Shown one piece after another: positions 25,013-33,586 of a DNA stretch of 64,000 nucleotides. Position 1 is the stretch's first letter. Each line of letters starts with the position of its first letter. The notes beneath the pieces are model-generated. The model saw only the letters and a list, made by a program, of their open reading frames with translations, had not been told where the DNA came from and did not search any database. Location of the stretch: contig JAVBWI010000004.1 of assembly GCA_036677445.1 (NCBI GenBank), positions 62,001 to 126,000 of the forward strand, read 5' to 3'. A program made the translations under genes and the position numbers. The DNA is from JAVBWI01 sp036677445. Its GTDB lineage: Bacteria; Bacillota; Clostridia; Christensenellales; CAG-138.

Positions 25013-27284
25013 ACTCTTCCACCTCCAATACTGCGGCGGCCACCGCCGCCTGTCCGAACGAAATGCCGCCGTCATTGATGGGTATGCGCTGGTTATGCCA
25101 TGTATGGAAGCCCATCGTTTCCAATCTTGTCAGCAAGGATTTGAGCAGGTACCGGTTTTCAAACGCGCCGCCGCTCACAACGACATCCCGCAGGCCTGTT
25201 TTCAGGCCGATGCGCCGGACACAGGCCGCCGCGGCCGCCGCGACGGTATTGTGAAATTTTGCCGAGATGACGCCGACATGCACACAGGCGTTGCGGTCGC
25301 GCAATATACCGCTCAAAAGCTCTCCGTACTCTACAATGAGTTCCCCCTGCTGTTCGTCGATGCAAAAGTCATATCGTTCCGCGACCCCTTCGCATGCCGC
25401 AGCTTCAAGTTCCATCGCAGCCTGCGCGTCATAGGTATTTCTTAGGCATATGGCCAGCATGGCCGCTACGGCGTCAAAAAGACGCCCTATGCTGGAAGAC
25501 CGGCAGCAATTGACTCCCTGCCGGATTGCCGTTTCCACGGCTTTTATCTCCCCTGCCTCTATGCCCGGCAGTATACCCTCCGGCGCGATACCCAGCGCAA
25601 GAAGATAGCACGCAGCGCATCGCCACGGTTCCTTGGCCAGCATGTCCCCGCCCTGGAGCAATACGTATTGCAAATGACCCTCGCGCTGAAATTCCTCCAT
25701 GGTGCCCGTAAAGAATTCACAGCCCCAAACAGCCCCGTCCGTGCCCAGTCCGGTACCGTCCAGCACCACGCCGATGGCTTTCCGATGTAAGCCATGCTCC
25801 AGCATACAGCCCGCCATATGCGCATGGTGGTGCTGCACCGCAATATGCCGGCCGGTCTGCCGCAGCGCGTACTGTGTGGATATATAGCCGGGGTGCAGGT
25901 CATGTGCATATATTGCGCTGCCTACGTTAAGCAGGCTACGCAAATGCCGCAGCGTACGGTCGTATGTTTGATATGCTTCATATGTCTCCAAATCCCCGAT
26001 GTACTGGCTGAGCGTCGCGAACCCGTTTTGCGCCAGCGTCACGGAGGCTTTTTGCTGCGCGCCCAGCGCTATGACGCTGCGCCCCGCGCCGCACGGCAAC
26101 GCCACGGGCGCATAGCCGCGGCCGCACCGGCTGACCATTTCCCGCCCGGACAGTACCCGCGCCACGGAATCGTCAACCGGCATATGGATCTCGCGGTCGT
26201 GCACCAGAAAATAATCCGCAATATCCCGCAAAGTACCGATCGCATCTTCCTCGCGATAGCAAAGCGGCAGGCCGCTGCTGTTTCCGCTGGTCATAACCAA
26301 ATACGGCAGCGCGTCATGAAGCAGCATGTGATGGAGCGGCGTATACGGCAGCATCAGCCCCAACGTATTCTGCCCGGGTGCTATTCCCTCGGGCAGCAGG
26401 GCGGGGACTCGCTTTTTCATCAACACAATGGGATGCGCCGGACTTAAGAGCACCGTTTGCTCCTGTTCAGAAATTTCACAAACACGCATGGCAGACTGCA
26501 TATCCTTTGCCAAAACTGCCAGCGGTTTATCCGGCCTTCGCTTGCGCGCGCGAAGCAGCCGAACAGCCGCGGCGCTTTGCGCATCGCAGCAAAGATGATA
26601 CCCGCCGATGCCCTTTACGGCAATGATCGCCCCCTGCCGCAGGAACTTCGCGGCCTCCCGGATAGGATCCTTTACCGGAAGGCATTCGCCGTTACGCCCC
26701 AGCAGGCGCAGCATCGGCCCGCAGGCAGGGCAGCAATCGGTTTGCGCATGAAATCGCCTGTCCTGCATGCGGGCATATTCCGTTTTGCAGCCTGCGCACA
26801 TTTCAAATTTCGCCATAGTGCTGTTCTCACGGTCATATGGCAGACGTTTGAGTATGGAGTACCGCGGCCCGCACACGGTGCAGCTCGTGAACGGGTACCG
26901 GTACCGCGGCGAGTTTTGATCGTACACCTCCTGCATGCAGTTTTCGCACACCGCGATATCCGGCGGCAAAAAACGCCCGGGCGCCGCATAGTCCATACTT
27001 TGCCGGATATGAAACCCATCCTGCGCTACCGGCGTTTCTTCCCGCACACGCATGCCGCGTATTACGGCTACAGCCGGGGCTTTCAGCTCAAGCGCTTCCA
27101 GAAAGTTTTTGATATTTTCCCTGCAGCCCTGCGCGTCTACAATAACCATACCCCCCGCATTTTTGACAGAGCCGCTTACACCGCATTCCGACGCGGCCCT
27201 GCATACAAAGGGGCGAAAACCGACCCCCTGTACAATGCCTGTGATTTCCACGCGGCACCGCCGAATGTTACGCATACTGTTCAC
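24933..27284 (-). CDS. hypF: Carbamoyltransferase HypF
   Basis: 783 aa. HypF makes carbamoyl-AMP and carbamoylates the HypE cysteine. Domains run in the usual order: acylphosphatase (VEITGIVQGVGFRPFVCRA), two zinc fingers (CENCMQE ... CTVCGP ... CAGCKTEY ... CCPACGP), a YrdC-like domain (AIIAVKGIGGYHLCCDA) and a Kae1-like domain (VQHHHAHMAGCMLEHG, VLDGTGLGTDGAVWG). The family normally ends soon after GGISFGQAAVAAA; here about 35 more residues run across hypC. Its start overlaps the HypA-like gene end. ATG 27275 is an alternative start. Confidence 0.93.
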   Translation of the reverse strand: MNSMRNIRRCRVEITGIVQGVGFRPFVCRAASECGVSGSVKNAGGMVIVDAQGCRENIKNFLEALELKAPAVAVIRGMRVREETPVAQDGFHIRQSMDYAAPGRFLPPDIAVCENCMQEVYDQNSPRYRYPFTSCTVCGPRYSILKRLPYDRENSTMAKFEMCAGCKTEYARMQDRRFHAQTDCCPACGPMLRLLGRNGECLPVKDPIREAAKFLRQGAIIAVKGIGGYHLCCDAQSAAAVRLLRARKRRPDKPLAVLAKDMQSAMRVCEISEQEQTVLLSPAHPIVLMKKRVPALLPEGIAPGQNTLGLMLPYTPLHHMLLHDALPYLVMTSGNSSGLPLCYREEDAIGTLRDIADYFLVHDREIHMPVDDSVARVLSGREMVSRCGRGYAPVALPCGAGRSVIALGAQQKASVTLAQNGFATLSQYIGDLETYEAYQTYDRTLRHLRSLLNVGSAIYAHDLHPGYISTQYALRQTGRHIAVQHHHAHMAGCMLEHGLHRKAIGVVLDGTGLGTDGAVWGCEFFTGTMEEFQREGHLQYVLLQGGDMLAKEPWRCAACYLLALGIAPEGILPGIEAGEIKAVETAIRQGVNCCRSSSIGRLFDAVAAMLAICLRNTYDAQAAMELEAAACEGVAERYDFCIDEQQGELIVEYGELLSGILRDRNACVHVGVISAKFHNTVAAAAAACVRRIGLKTGLRDVVVSGGAFENRYLLKSLLTRLETMGFHTWHNQRIPINDGGISFGQAAVAAAVLEVEEYVPCGSGDGNGDRSAACVGRDHGVSL

Positions 27285-27525
27285 CGTCTATATGCAATAC
27301 CATCAGCGTCAGAGTCTCAATATCGCCCTTTTGGATGGTCACGGTCGTCCAATCCCCGAAGAGCGTACTGTCGCGTTCGATCAGATGCGCGAGCATATGC
27401 GCGGGCTCCAAGTGGCTGTCCCGGCTAACGAGCAAAGTAATTTCGTTGATTTTTTGAATAGCATGCGGCACACACAACGAGCGTACCGTCTGATAGGTTT
27501 TTTCAAGCAAAAGACTGTCATGCAT
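27268..27525 (-). CDS. HypA-like protein without the zinc domain
   Basis: 85 aa. It starts MHDSLLLEKTYQTV, like the MHE/MHD start of HypA, whose His2 takes part in Ni binding. The alpha-beta core matches the first part of HypA (INEITLLVSRDSHLEPAHMLAHLIERD). The C-terminal region lacks the two CxxC pairs that bind zinc; its only cysteine is C18. So it is either a shortened HypA variant or a fold relative. Its place between the protease and hypF genes supports a hydrogenase role. No hypB is in the window. Confidence 0.65.
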   Translation of the reverse strand: MHDSLLLEKTYQTVRSLCVPHAIQKINEITLLVSRDSHLEPAHMLAHLIERDSTLFGDWTTVTIQKGDIETLTLMVLHIDGEQYA

Positions 27526-27997
27526 AGACCTGTTCCTCCATGATCGTAAGTATCTTTTGTTTCACCTGCGCAAGTATGCCTGCGTATTTTTCCCTGAGAG
27601 GAAGGCTTAACCCGAACCCCAGACCGATCTCGGCCGCTTCGATACCGATCAGACAGCCTTGTATATCCTCGAACTTTTGGGTAATCAGGCTAACAAGGCT
27701 TGGCTCATGCTGCGAAAAGCAGTTCTTTTGCATGGCGGCCGCGGCTTTGAGCGGATATACGGCAATATTGCCGGGCGGCCGCCCGCTTTGTACCGCGTCA
27801 AGCAAAACAACATAGTCATGTTCCTGTATCGTCTCAAGCCCGAACGCAAAATCCGTTTCCGCTGCGACCACTTCCACGTTTTGCTCGTGAAATCCGGACT
27901 GCAAGGCTTCGGCCAAACTTGAACCTATTCCGTCATCCCGCATCAGGCGGCTGCCGATACCGATGACGAGTATGCGTTTTACGGTACCACCTTCCAT
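27518..27997 (-). CDS. Hydrogenase maturation endopeptidase
   Basis: 159 aa, HyaD/HycI family (peptidase M52). It cuts the C-terminal tail of the large subunit after nickel insertion. It shows the IGIGSRLMRDDGIGSSLAEAL start with the Ni-binding acidic residue, and VVLLDAVQSGRPPGNI with the second. I chose ATG 27997 because AAAGGAG lies 7 bases upstream; the frame is open to 28048, but that part lies inside the large-subunit gene. It overlaps the large subunit by 19 bases, and the large subunit has a cleavable tail, so the pair fits. Confidence 0.88.
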   Translation of the reverse strand: MEGGTVKRILVIGIGSRLMRDDGIGSSLAEALQSGFHEQNVEVVAAETDFAFGLETIQEHDYVVLLDAVQSGRPPGNIAVYPLKAAAAMQKNCFSQHEPSLVSLITQKFEDIQGCLIGIEAAEIGLGFGLSLPLREKYAGILAQVKQKILTIMEEQVYA

Positions 27998-29385
27998 GTC
28001 GTGACTCCTTTTTCGGGCGTGTGGACGTGCGTCGCGCAGGAAACGCATGGGTCGAAGGAGCGGATGATCCTGCCCAGCTCCATGGGGTTATCGATATCCG
28101 CGATATAGGTATCCATCAGGGCCATTTCCCCCGTTCCCTTGATGTTTCCTGTCTGCGTGGAAAGATTCCACGCGGATGGCGTGATAATTTGGTAGAGCGA
28201 AATGGTCTGATCCTCTATCTCCAGCCAATGTCCCAGCGCCCCGCGGGTGGTATCCACCAGCCCTACGCCTCTTGCGCTTTCCGGAACCGTATAAATGCTT
28301 TGCACGGAAATATCCGGTACCAGATTATTGAGCAGCGTATCGACGATATCGACGATCTTTCTTGTTTCGAGGACCCTCGCGATGGTTCTGTCCATCGCGG
28401 AAATGCCGTTTTGATATTCCCCCGCGAGCCAAAGGCGCGCAAGCGGCCCCACCTCGCAGGGCCGACCGAAATACCGCGGCGCTTTCACCCAGGAATAAGC
28501 GTCCGCTTTTCCGGCATCCGGCTGAACGACGGTTTCAAACGGCGTATAAGTTTCAGGCGGTTGCGCATACCAGGCGTGCTCGGTAGTCTCTGTGATTCCG
28601 TTCAGGTCAAAAGGGCGCACCTCCCCTTCTATGTATACCAGCGGATCCACATACAGCGTGCCCAGTGTTTTATAATCGTCAAAGCAGCCATAGGTAAGCA
28701 GCGTATCGTATCCGCCGCCGATGTGGTAGTAATCCGCGTAATATTGCGCAATGCTGTAGGCATCCGGCAGCATTGCGGTCTCGACAAACGCACGGATGTT
28801 GTGCAGTATGGACCGCATGGCAACGATCTTATCTACCGTAGCCTGTGTGGTAATACCGCCGATAAAAATGCCGTGATTATGCGGCGCCTTTCCGCCAAGC
28901 ACGGCGAGCATAGTATGCGCGCTCCGGCTGACGGCAAGCGAATCGAAGTAATGCCGGGCGATACGGTCGTTTGTTTCTTTGGGCAGCCGGAAATCTGTGC
29001 CGCGCGCCTCAAAAAGCGCTGAATAATCGGGCAGACGGACATAATCGGGTACGGTAAACTGGTAAAAGTGGCGGATATGGTTTTGCAGGAATTCGCACGC
29101 GTGCGTGATGTCCCGCAGGTACCTGCCCTGCTCCTGCGGAATTACGCCAAATGCCTGTTCTAACGCGAGGGAGGCCGCTGTGGAATGCGCCGACGAGCAG
29201 ATCCCGCAGATTCTCTGCGTAAAGTATATGGCGTCCATTGGCGGCCTGCCGCGGAGCATCAGTTCAAAGCCGCGGAAGAGCAACCCTTCGGTTTTTGCAT
29301 CCACCACGCGGTTATTTTCGATATACGTCTCAATTTCCATAAATCCGCTGATACGCGTAACCGGGTTAATCACTATCCTTTTCAT
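27979..29385 (-). CDS. [NiFe]-hydrogenase large subunit
   Basis: 468 aa. It carries the nickel-iron centre. The N-terminal motif RICGICSSAH (near residue 60) and the C-terminal motif DPCVSCATH supply the four bridging and terminal cysteines. After the motif, 15 residues (VHTPEKGVTTWKVVP) form the peptide removed by the protease encoded next. It overlaps the small subunit stop by 4 bases. Activation or evolution of H2 depends on the electron partner; with Rnf and a cytochrome b5-like protein nearby, coupling to ferredoxin or a membrane carrier is possible but not shown. Confidence 0.95.
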   Translation of the reverse strand: MKRIVINPVTRISGFMEIETYIENNRVVDAKTEGLLFRGFELMLRGRPPMDAIYFTQRICGICSSAHSTAASLALEQAFGVIPQEQGRYLRDITHACEFLQNHIRHFYQFTVPDYVRLPDYSALFEARGTDFRLPKETNDRIARHYFDSLAVSRSAHTMLAVLGGKAPHNHGIFIGGITTQATVDKIVAMRSILHNIRAFVETAMLPDAYSIAQYYADYYHIGGGYDTLLTYGCFDDYKTLGTLYVDPLVYIEGEVRPFDLNGITETTEHAWYAQPPETYTPFETVVQPDAGKADAYSWVKAPRYFGRPCEVGPLARLWLAGEYQNGISAMDRTIARVLETRKIVDIVDTLLNNLVPDISVQSIYTVPESARGVGLVDTTRGALGHWLEIEDQTISLYQIITPSAWNLSTQTGNIKGTGEMALMDTYIADIDNPMELGRIIRSFDPCVSCATHVHTPEKGVTTWKVVP

Positions 29386-30275
29386 AGGTTCTGCTCTCCT
29401 TGCGTGGTCTCATAGGTAATAAACGGCTCCATCAGATCGGGAAAGCCAAACTGCGCGCAGCCTATGCAGGGCGTATCATCCTGTACAGGCCAATTGATGC
29501 GCTGGTTCCATTTCCTTATGGGGCAATCCGTAAAGGTGACCGGCCCGCGGCACCCGATAAGCAGCATGCAGGCCGGCTCCCCCAGCTTGGCTGCAAAAAT
29601 GCCATTGTCGAAATAAGACCGCCGCTGGCACCGGTCATGTATTGTGGTGCCGTAAATCATCAGCGGCCGGTTGAAGCTATCCAGCTCCGGCGGGCCAAAC
29701 AGCAATATATGCGCCAGCGTGGCCAAAAGCCATCCCGGGTTACAGGGGCAGCCGGGCACATTGATAACCTTTCGCTGCAATACGCCCTGTACGCTCACGC
29801 ATTCGCCGGGGTTGGGCGAAGCGGCGGAAATTCCGCCGTCTGAAGCGCATGTCCCCATCGCGATTACGTAAGACGCACGCTCGCCAAGTATGCGTACCGC
29901 ATCATACCCAGTAATCCATTGCCCGCGGTATCTGCCTATGATGTTATACATGCCGTTGTCTTTTATAGAGACAGCGCCCTCAACAACGAGTATAAAATCC
30001 GTGCCCAGTACGCTGAACAACTGCTCCATAGCCCGTTCGCCTTCCTTTGCGATCAGGCTGTTTTCATATACAAGATCCACCATTTCCGTAACAAAGAATT
30101 GAAAATCGGGGTATTCCGCATTTAGAAATGAAATGATGTTGCCGGAACATCCGTCCGCTTCCAGCCATACCAGTTTCTTTTTTTTCATGTTCCCGTTTGC
30201 AAGCTCTGTTTGTACGCGGCCAAACAAATCCAGCGCCAATCTGGATGCACAGTCATAACAGCGCGTCACTTCCAT
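29382..30275 (-). CDS. [NiFe]-hydrogenase small subunit
   Basis: 297 aa from ATG 30275 (MEVTRCYDCASR), with GAGG just upstream. It has no Tat signal, so the enzyme is probably cytoplasmic or faces the cytoplasm. Cluster ligands: proximal C43 (ADGCSGN), GTCASDGG and PGCPCNP; distal TTIHDRC and the downstream cysteines; medial FTDCPIRKWN and PCIGC. At the proximal site the usual CxxC reads CSGN, so N46 stands where the second cysteine is expected. There is also an extra N-terminal CYDC pair. The start overlaps the cytochrome b5-like gene by 23 bases. Confidence 0.93.
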   Translation of the reverse strand: MEVTRCYDCASRLALDLFGRVQTELANGNMKKKKLVWLEADGCSGNIISFLNAEYPDFQFFVTEMVDLVYENSLIAKEGERAMEQLFSVLGTDFILVVEGAVSIKDNGMYNIIGRYRGQWITGYDAVRILGERASYVIAMGTCASDGGISAASPNPGECVSVQGVLQRKVINVPGCPCNPGWLLATLAHILLFGPPELDSFNRPLMIYGTTIHDRCQRRSYFDNGIFAAKLGEPACMLLIGCRGPVTFTDCPIRKWNQRINWPVQDDTPCIGCAQFGFPDLMEPFITYETTQGEQNL

Positions 30276-30714
30276 CCTCAAGCCTCCCGACCTCAACCAA
30301 ATTGTACAGAATGTCTTGCTTATGACAGGTGCTGAATTCCCCTGTATGGTCAAGGCCGGCATTCAATCCAAAATGCATTCCCGCCGCCCACAACGGGTCT
30401 TTGGTTACATCATATACGATGCCGTTGACAGCCACATACGAAGGAGCCCCGTTTTTTCCGTTATATGATGCAAGCTCGCTTGCAGTGAATACACGCGGGT
30501 TGCCCTGCACAGCGAGCACAGGCGCAGCCCCTTGCGGCTGATTGCCATCGTACGAGAACAGGCCGATCAACTCCGACAAATGCTCCATATTACTCTTGAG
30601 TCGGCGCAACAGTGCGCGCCTTGAAGAATCTGTGAGCGTATTCTGCAGCAGATCGATAATATAATATACTTCGCCCAGAATGGCGTTGATCTGGCTCATA
30701 ATATTCTGGCACAT
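30253..30714 (-). CDS. Cytochrome b5-like domain protein, first gene of the hydrogenase operon
   Basis: 153 aa from ATG 30714 (MCQNIMSQINAIL). An N-terminal helical segment (1-60) is followed by a cytochrome b5/steroid-binding-like fold: RVFTASELASYNGKNGAPSYVAVNGIVYDVTKDPLW, then AAGMHFGLNAGLDHTGEFS. This is the MAPR-type pattern, without the canonical HPGG heme ligand of true cytochrome b5, but H residues in the last part could bind heme. It leads the operon and overlaps the small subunit gene, so an electron-transfer or assembly role is likely. Function in this setting is inferred. Confidence 0.75.
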   Translation of the reverse strand: MCQNIMSQINAILGEVYYIIDLLQNTLTDSSRRALLRRLKSNMEHLSELIGLFSYDGNQPQGAAPVLAVQGNPRVFTASELASYNGKNGAPSYVAVNGIVYDVTKDPLWAAGMHFGLNAGLDHTGEFSTCHKQDILYNLVEVGRLEDGSDALL

Positions 30715-30817
30715 GTTTGCCTTCCGCACATATAAATTTATACAGTATATTCTTACGCATCCGGAATATGAGTGACTTGATGATAGGCCGGTCAGGTACA
30801 ATGTACGCAATCCGCTA

Positions 30818-30846
30818 TTGAATGCGCTTATTTTGTATACTATACT
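30818..30846 (+). promoter_or_regulatory. Promoter of the membrane protein-comEC-holA operon
   Basis: TTGAAT (30818-30823), 17 bp, TATACT (30841-30846), 62 bp before the ATG at 30909. Divergent from the hydrogenase operon; AT-rich DNA between the two starts probably also holds the hydrogenase promoter. Confidence 0.6.
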
Positions 30847-30908
30847 AATATAAGACAATATACATCAAAGACCAACAGGATTCTCAAACGGACAGAACAG
30901 GAGCAGCT

Positions 30909-31583
30909 ATGAAGGTTGCGCAAAAAGCCGGACAAGATGCCGGCAAATTCTCCCCTGCAATGCAAAGGGCGCTTTTGCTGTGTGCGGTATTGGTGCTGTG
31001 CGCACTTGTTTATCTTTTCGTGAGCATACAGTCGCAAAGCAATCCGGCCGCTATAGCCGTGCTCATCACACCTTCTCCGCAGCCCAGCGCCGCGCCTACC
31101 GCGTACCCGGGCTTACGCAAACCGGTTGTACTGGACCGGCTGCTCGACGCCGGTCTGCTTGTTGACGCACGCGACCGCGATGAAACCGTTTACACGATTT
31201 CCGCTTCACGGGAGGTTCCCTCGCAGGACACGCTGACGCTGTTCCTGCAAAACGGGTATGTTTGCGGCTTTTCGCTGGAGCTTGCCGCGATCACGCAGCC
31301 AAAGCTCGCCAAATCCCCCACGGAAATCGAGAAGGCGCTGCAAGCGCAATATGAAGAACAGCTTGCGCAGCGGGAGGAACGTATCCGTGCAATGCTGCCC
31401 ATACTGCTCAATTCCCTGACGGATGAGAATTATTTATCCCCTTCCACCACACTTGTCTGGGTAGCGCTTGCATGCGGCATGCGCGAAGGCGATGAACCCG
31501 TGCACGAGACAGGGCACGGCTTGTCGTTCGTATCTGTCCTTTCCAAAGACGGCAAGCTGACGCTCACTGCAGATCTGCAATGA
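30909..31583 (+). CDS. Single-pass membrane protein of unknown function
   Basis: 224 aa. One membrane helix (ALLLCAVLVLCALVYLFVSI, residues 21-40) follows a basic start, then a Pro/Ser/Ala linker and an external domain of about 150 residues with a charged helix (EKALQAQYEEQLAQREERIRAML). A GGAG site precedes the ATG. Its stop overlaps the start of the comEC-like gene (ATGA), so the two are coupled. I do not recognise the family. A link to the ComEC protein is suggested only by position. Confidence 0.6.
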   Translation: MKVAQKAGQDAGKFSPAMQRALLLCAVLVLCALVYLFVSIQSQSNPAAIAVLITPSPQPSAAPTAYPGLRKPVVLDRLLDAGLLVDARDRDETVYTISASREVPSQDTLTLFLQNGYVCGFSLELAAITQPKLAKSPTEIEKALQAQYEEQLAQREERIRAMLPILLNSLTDENYLSPSTTLVWVALACGMREGDEPVHETGHGLSFVSVLSKDGKLTLTADLQ

Positions 31584-33586
31584 ACGCGGATAAAAACGCA
31601 TTCTTTTATGGACGGCCGCTCCTCATTGCTGCCGTGGGCATGGGGCTTGGCATCGCATTGGGGCGGGTACTGCTGGGTCCCGCCGCGTATTGGCTTGCCG
31701 GTGTGCTTGTTCTCGCCGCGCTGGGTACAAAATGCATCCACGCGCGGCGCCTGCCGCTTTTACTGTTTATGTTGGCCATTGGTCTTCTGCGGCTTCAGCT
31801 TGCATACCCCGTACTGCCGCGGCCAACGGACTTCTGCGAGCTCTCCGGCCGGATCGTACGAACGCCCGTACGTCAGGAAAATAGCTGGCGTGTAGTGCTT
31901 GGCGACGCAACACAAAACGGCTATTCCATAGACGGGCACGTGCTGCTGACCTTGCCGGATTCGGACGGAAATCTTTCCCCTCACTACGGTCAGCTTTTAA
32001 AAACAGCCGCCGCTCTTTCGCTGCCGCGGGGCGCCCGCAACGACGGCGGGCTGGATTTGCGTTTCTACTATTTTTCGCAAGGGATCGTATGCACGGCATT
32101 TTCCGGCAGCGGATTCGTATCCTTGCAAGACGGCGGGGCCGACCTATATGGTATGCTGCTCGAGCTTCGTGATTGGAGCACTGCGGCGCTCATCGATATG
32201 ATGGGGCAGGAAAACGGCACGCTTGCCGCGGGCATGCTCCATGGCGAAACGTATCAGGTGCCGGACTCCGTGCTTGCGGATTTCCGTGATTCCGGCATTG
32301 CACACCTGCTTGCGGTATCCGGCCTGCATGTATCGCTGCTTGCAGGCGCTTTGCTGTTCTTATTGCGCCGCCGCGGATGTAAATTGCAGTTCGCCGTCGT
32401 CGCCATCTTTTTATTGTTCTATTGTGCGTTCACGGCTTTTGCCGCCTCCACGGTACGCGCTTCCATTATGGCGCTCTGTCTGTTGCTCGCCCGGGCGTTG
32501 TGGCGCCGCAGCGATCCGCTCTCGTCGCTCTCCCTCGCTTTTCTGCTGATACTGGCAATTTCCCCTTTTGCGCTGTTCTCCGCCGGATTCCAGCTTTCCT
32601 TTACGGCAGTGCTGGGCATATTGCTCCTTCATCCGGCGCTTTGCTCTGCGTTCAAACGCCTGCCCCGGCCGCTTGGCGATTCGTTTGCTTTAAGTATAAG
32701 CGCAAGCGCGGCAACACTGCCGGCGGCGGCAGCGAATTTCAACCGCCTGCCCATGCTCGCGGTAGCAGCTAATCTGTTGGTAGTACCGCTTGCAGCGCTT
32801 GCCATATTGCCGGCATGCATTGCGCTGCTCCTTTACCCCCTGCTTCCCGCGTTTTCGCGCATTGCCGCCGCTGTTTCAGGCACTACGCTAACCTTGATGC
32901 GCGCGGTGGCTTCCGCGGCGGCAGGCCTCGGTGTGCTGACCCTCGCTGCGCCCTCGTTGGGCGTCGGCCTGCTGTACTTCCTTTCGTTGGCCTTTCTCTC
33001 CCCTTTTTGCCTCGCGGATAAGTATAAAAAATATCTTCTTTTTAGTGTAAGCGCGGTGCTGTGCCTGCTGCTTTGGATATATCCTGTTCTTTCACGGCCC
33101 GCTTCCCATGTGACGGTGCTGGATATGCCGCAGGGCTATGCGGCGCATATCCATACGCCCCAAGGCGATACGCTTATCGGCACTGCCGAAGCATTCAACA
33201 GCGGCACGATGGAAGCATATCTTGCCGCAAACGGCGTCAATAGCCCCGATATTGTATTGGGAAGCGAGGACGGCGCGACCATCACTTTGGGGTCAGCGCA
33301 GTTCTTCGTATCCCAAAGCGCCGTCGAGGTACTGGGCGCACGCTATGAAACCGCGAAAAATGGGCAGATGCGATTCCATTTCACGGGTGATGCTCTGCAT
33401 ATCCGGGCATTTGCCGATGAGAAAAGGTATGCTATACTGATAGAGGAAGCACGCGAAGGCATGGATCTGGAGGATATATGGATCACAACCGTTTCTTTGA
33501 GCAGTTACGCGCAGGAAGTATATCCGGACTCTATCTGTTCCACGGCGAAGAAGAGTTCGTCAAGCAAAGCGCGCTTTCACAATTGA
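31580..33586 (+). CDS. ComEC/Rec2-family DNA channel protein, short C-terminus
   Basis: 668 aa. The N-terminal DUF4131-like part is followed by a Competence domain with many helices. The motif GIAHLLAVSGLHVSLLAGAL near residue 240 is diagnostic of ComEC, the channel that passes single-stranded DNA into the cytoplasm. The C-terminal beta-lactamase-like domain usual in Firmicutes is reduced to about 150 residues (VTVLDMPQGYAAHIHTPQGDTLIG...) and lacks the HxHxDH metal motif. The last 109 bases overlap holA, so the very end may not be conserved. Competence is therefore possible but not certain. Confidence 0.8.
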   Translation: MNADKNAFFYGRPLLIAAVGMGLGIALGRVLLGPAAYWLAGVLVLAALGTKCIHARRLPLLLFMLAIGLLRLQLAYPVLPRPTDFCELSGRIVRTPVRQENSWRVVLGDATQNGYSIDGHVLLTLPDSDGNLSPHYGQLLKTAAALSLPRGARNDGGLDLRFYYFSQGIVCTAFSGSGFVSLQDGGADLYGMLLELRDWSTAALIDMMGQENGTLAAGMLHGETYQVPDSVLADFRDSGIAHLLAVSGLHVSLLAGALLFLLRRRGCKLQFAVVAIFLLFYCAFTAFAASTVRASIMALCLLLARALWRRSDPLSSLSLAFLLILAISPFALFSAGFQLSFTAVLGILLLHPALCSAFKRLPRPLGDSFALSISASAATLPAAAANFNRLPMLAVAANLLVVPLAALAILPACIALLLYPLLPAFSRIAAAVSGTTLTLMRAVASAAAGLGVLTLAAPSLGVGLLYFLSLAFLSPFCLADKYKKYLLFSVSAVLCLLLWIYPVLSRPASHVTVLDMPQGYAAHIHTPQGDTLIGTAEAFNSGTMEAYLAANGVNSPDIVLGSEDGATITLGSAQFFVSQSAVEVLGARYETAKNGQMRFHFTGDALHIRAFADEKRYAILIEEAREGMDLEDIWITTVSLSSYAQEVYPDSICSTAKKSSSSKARFHN

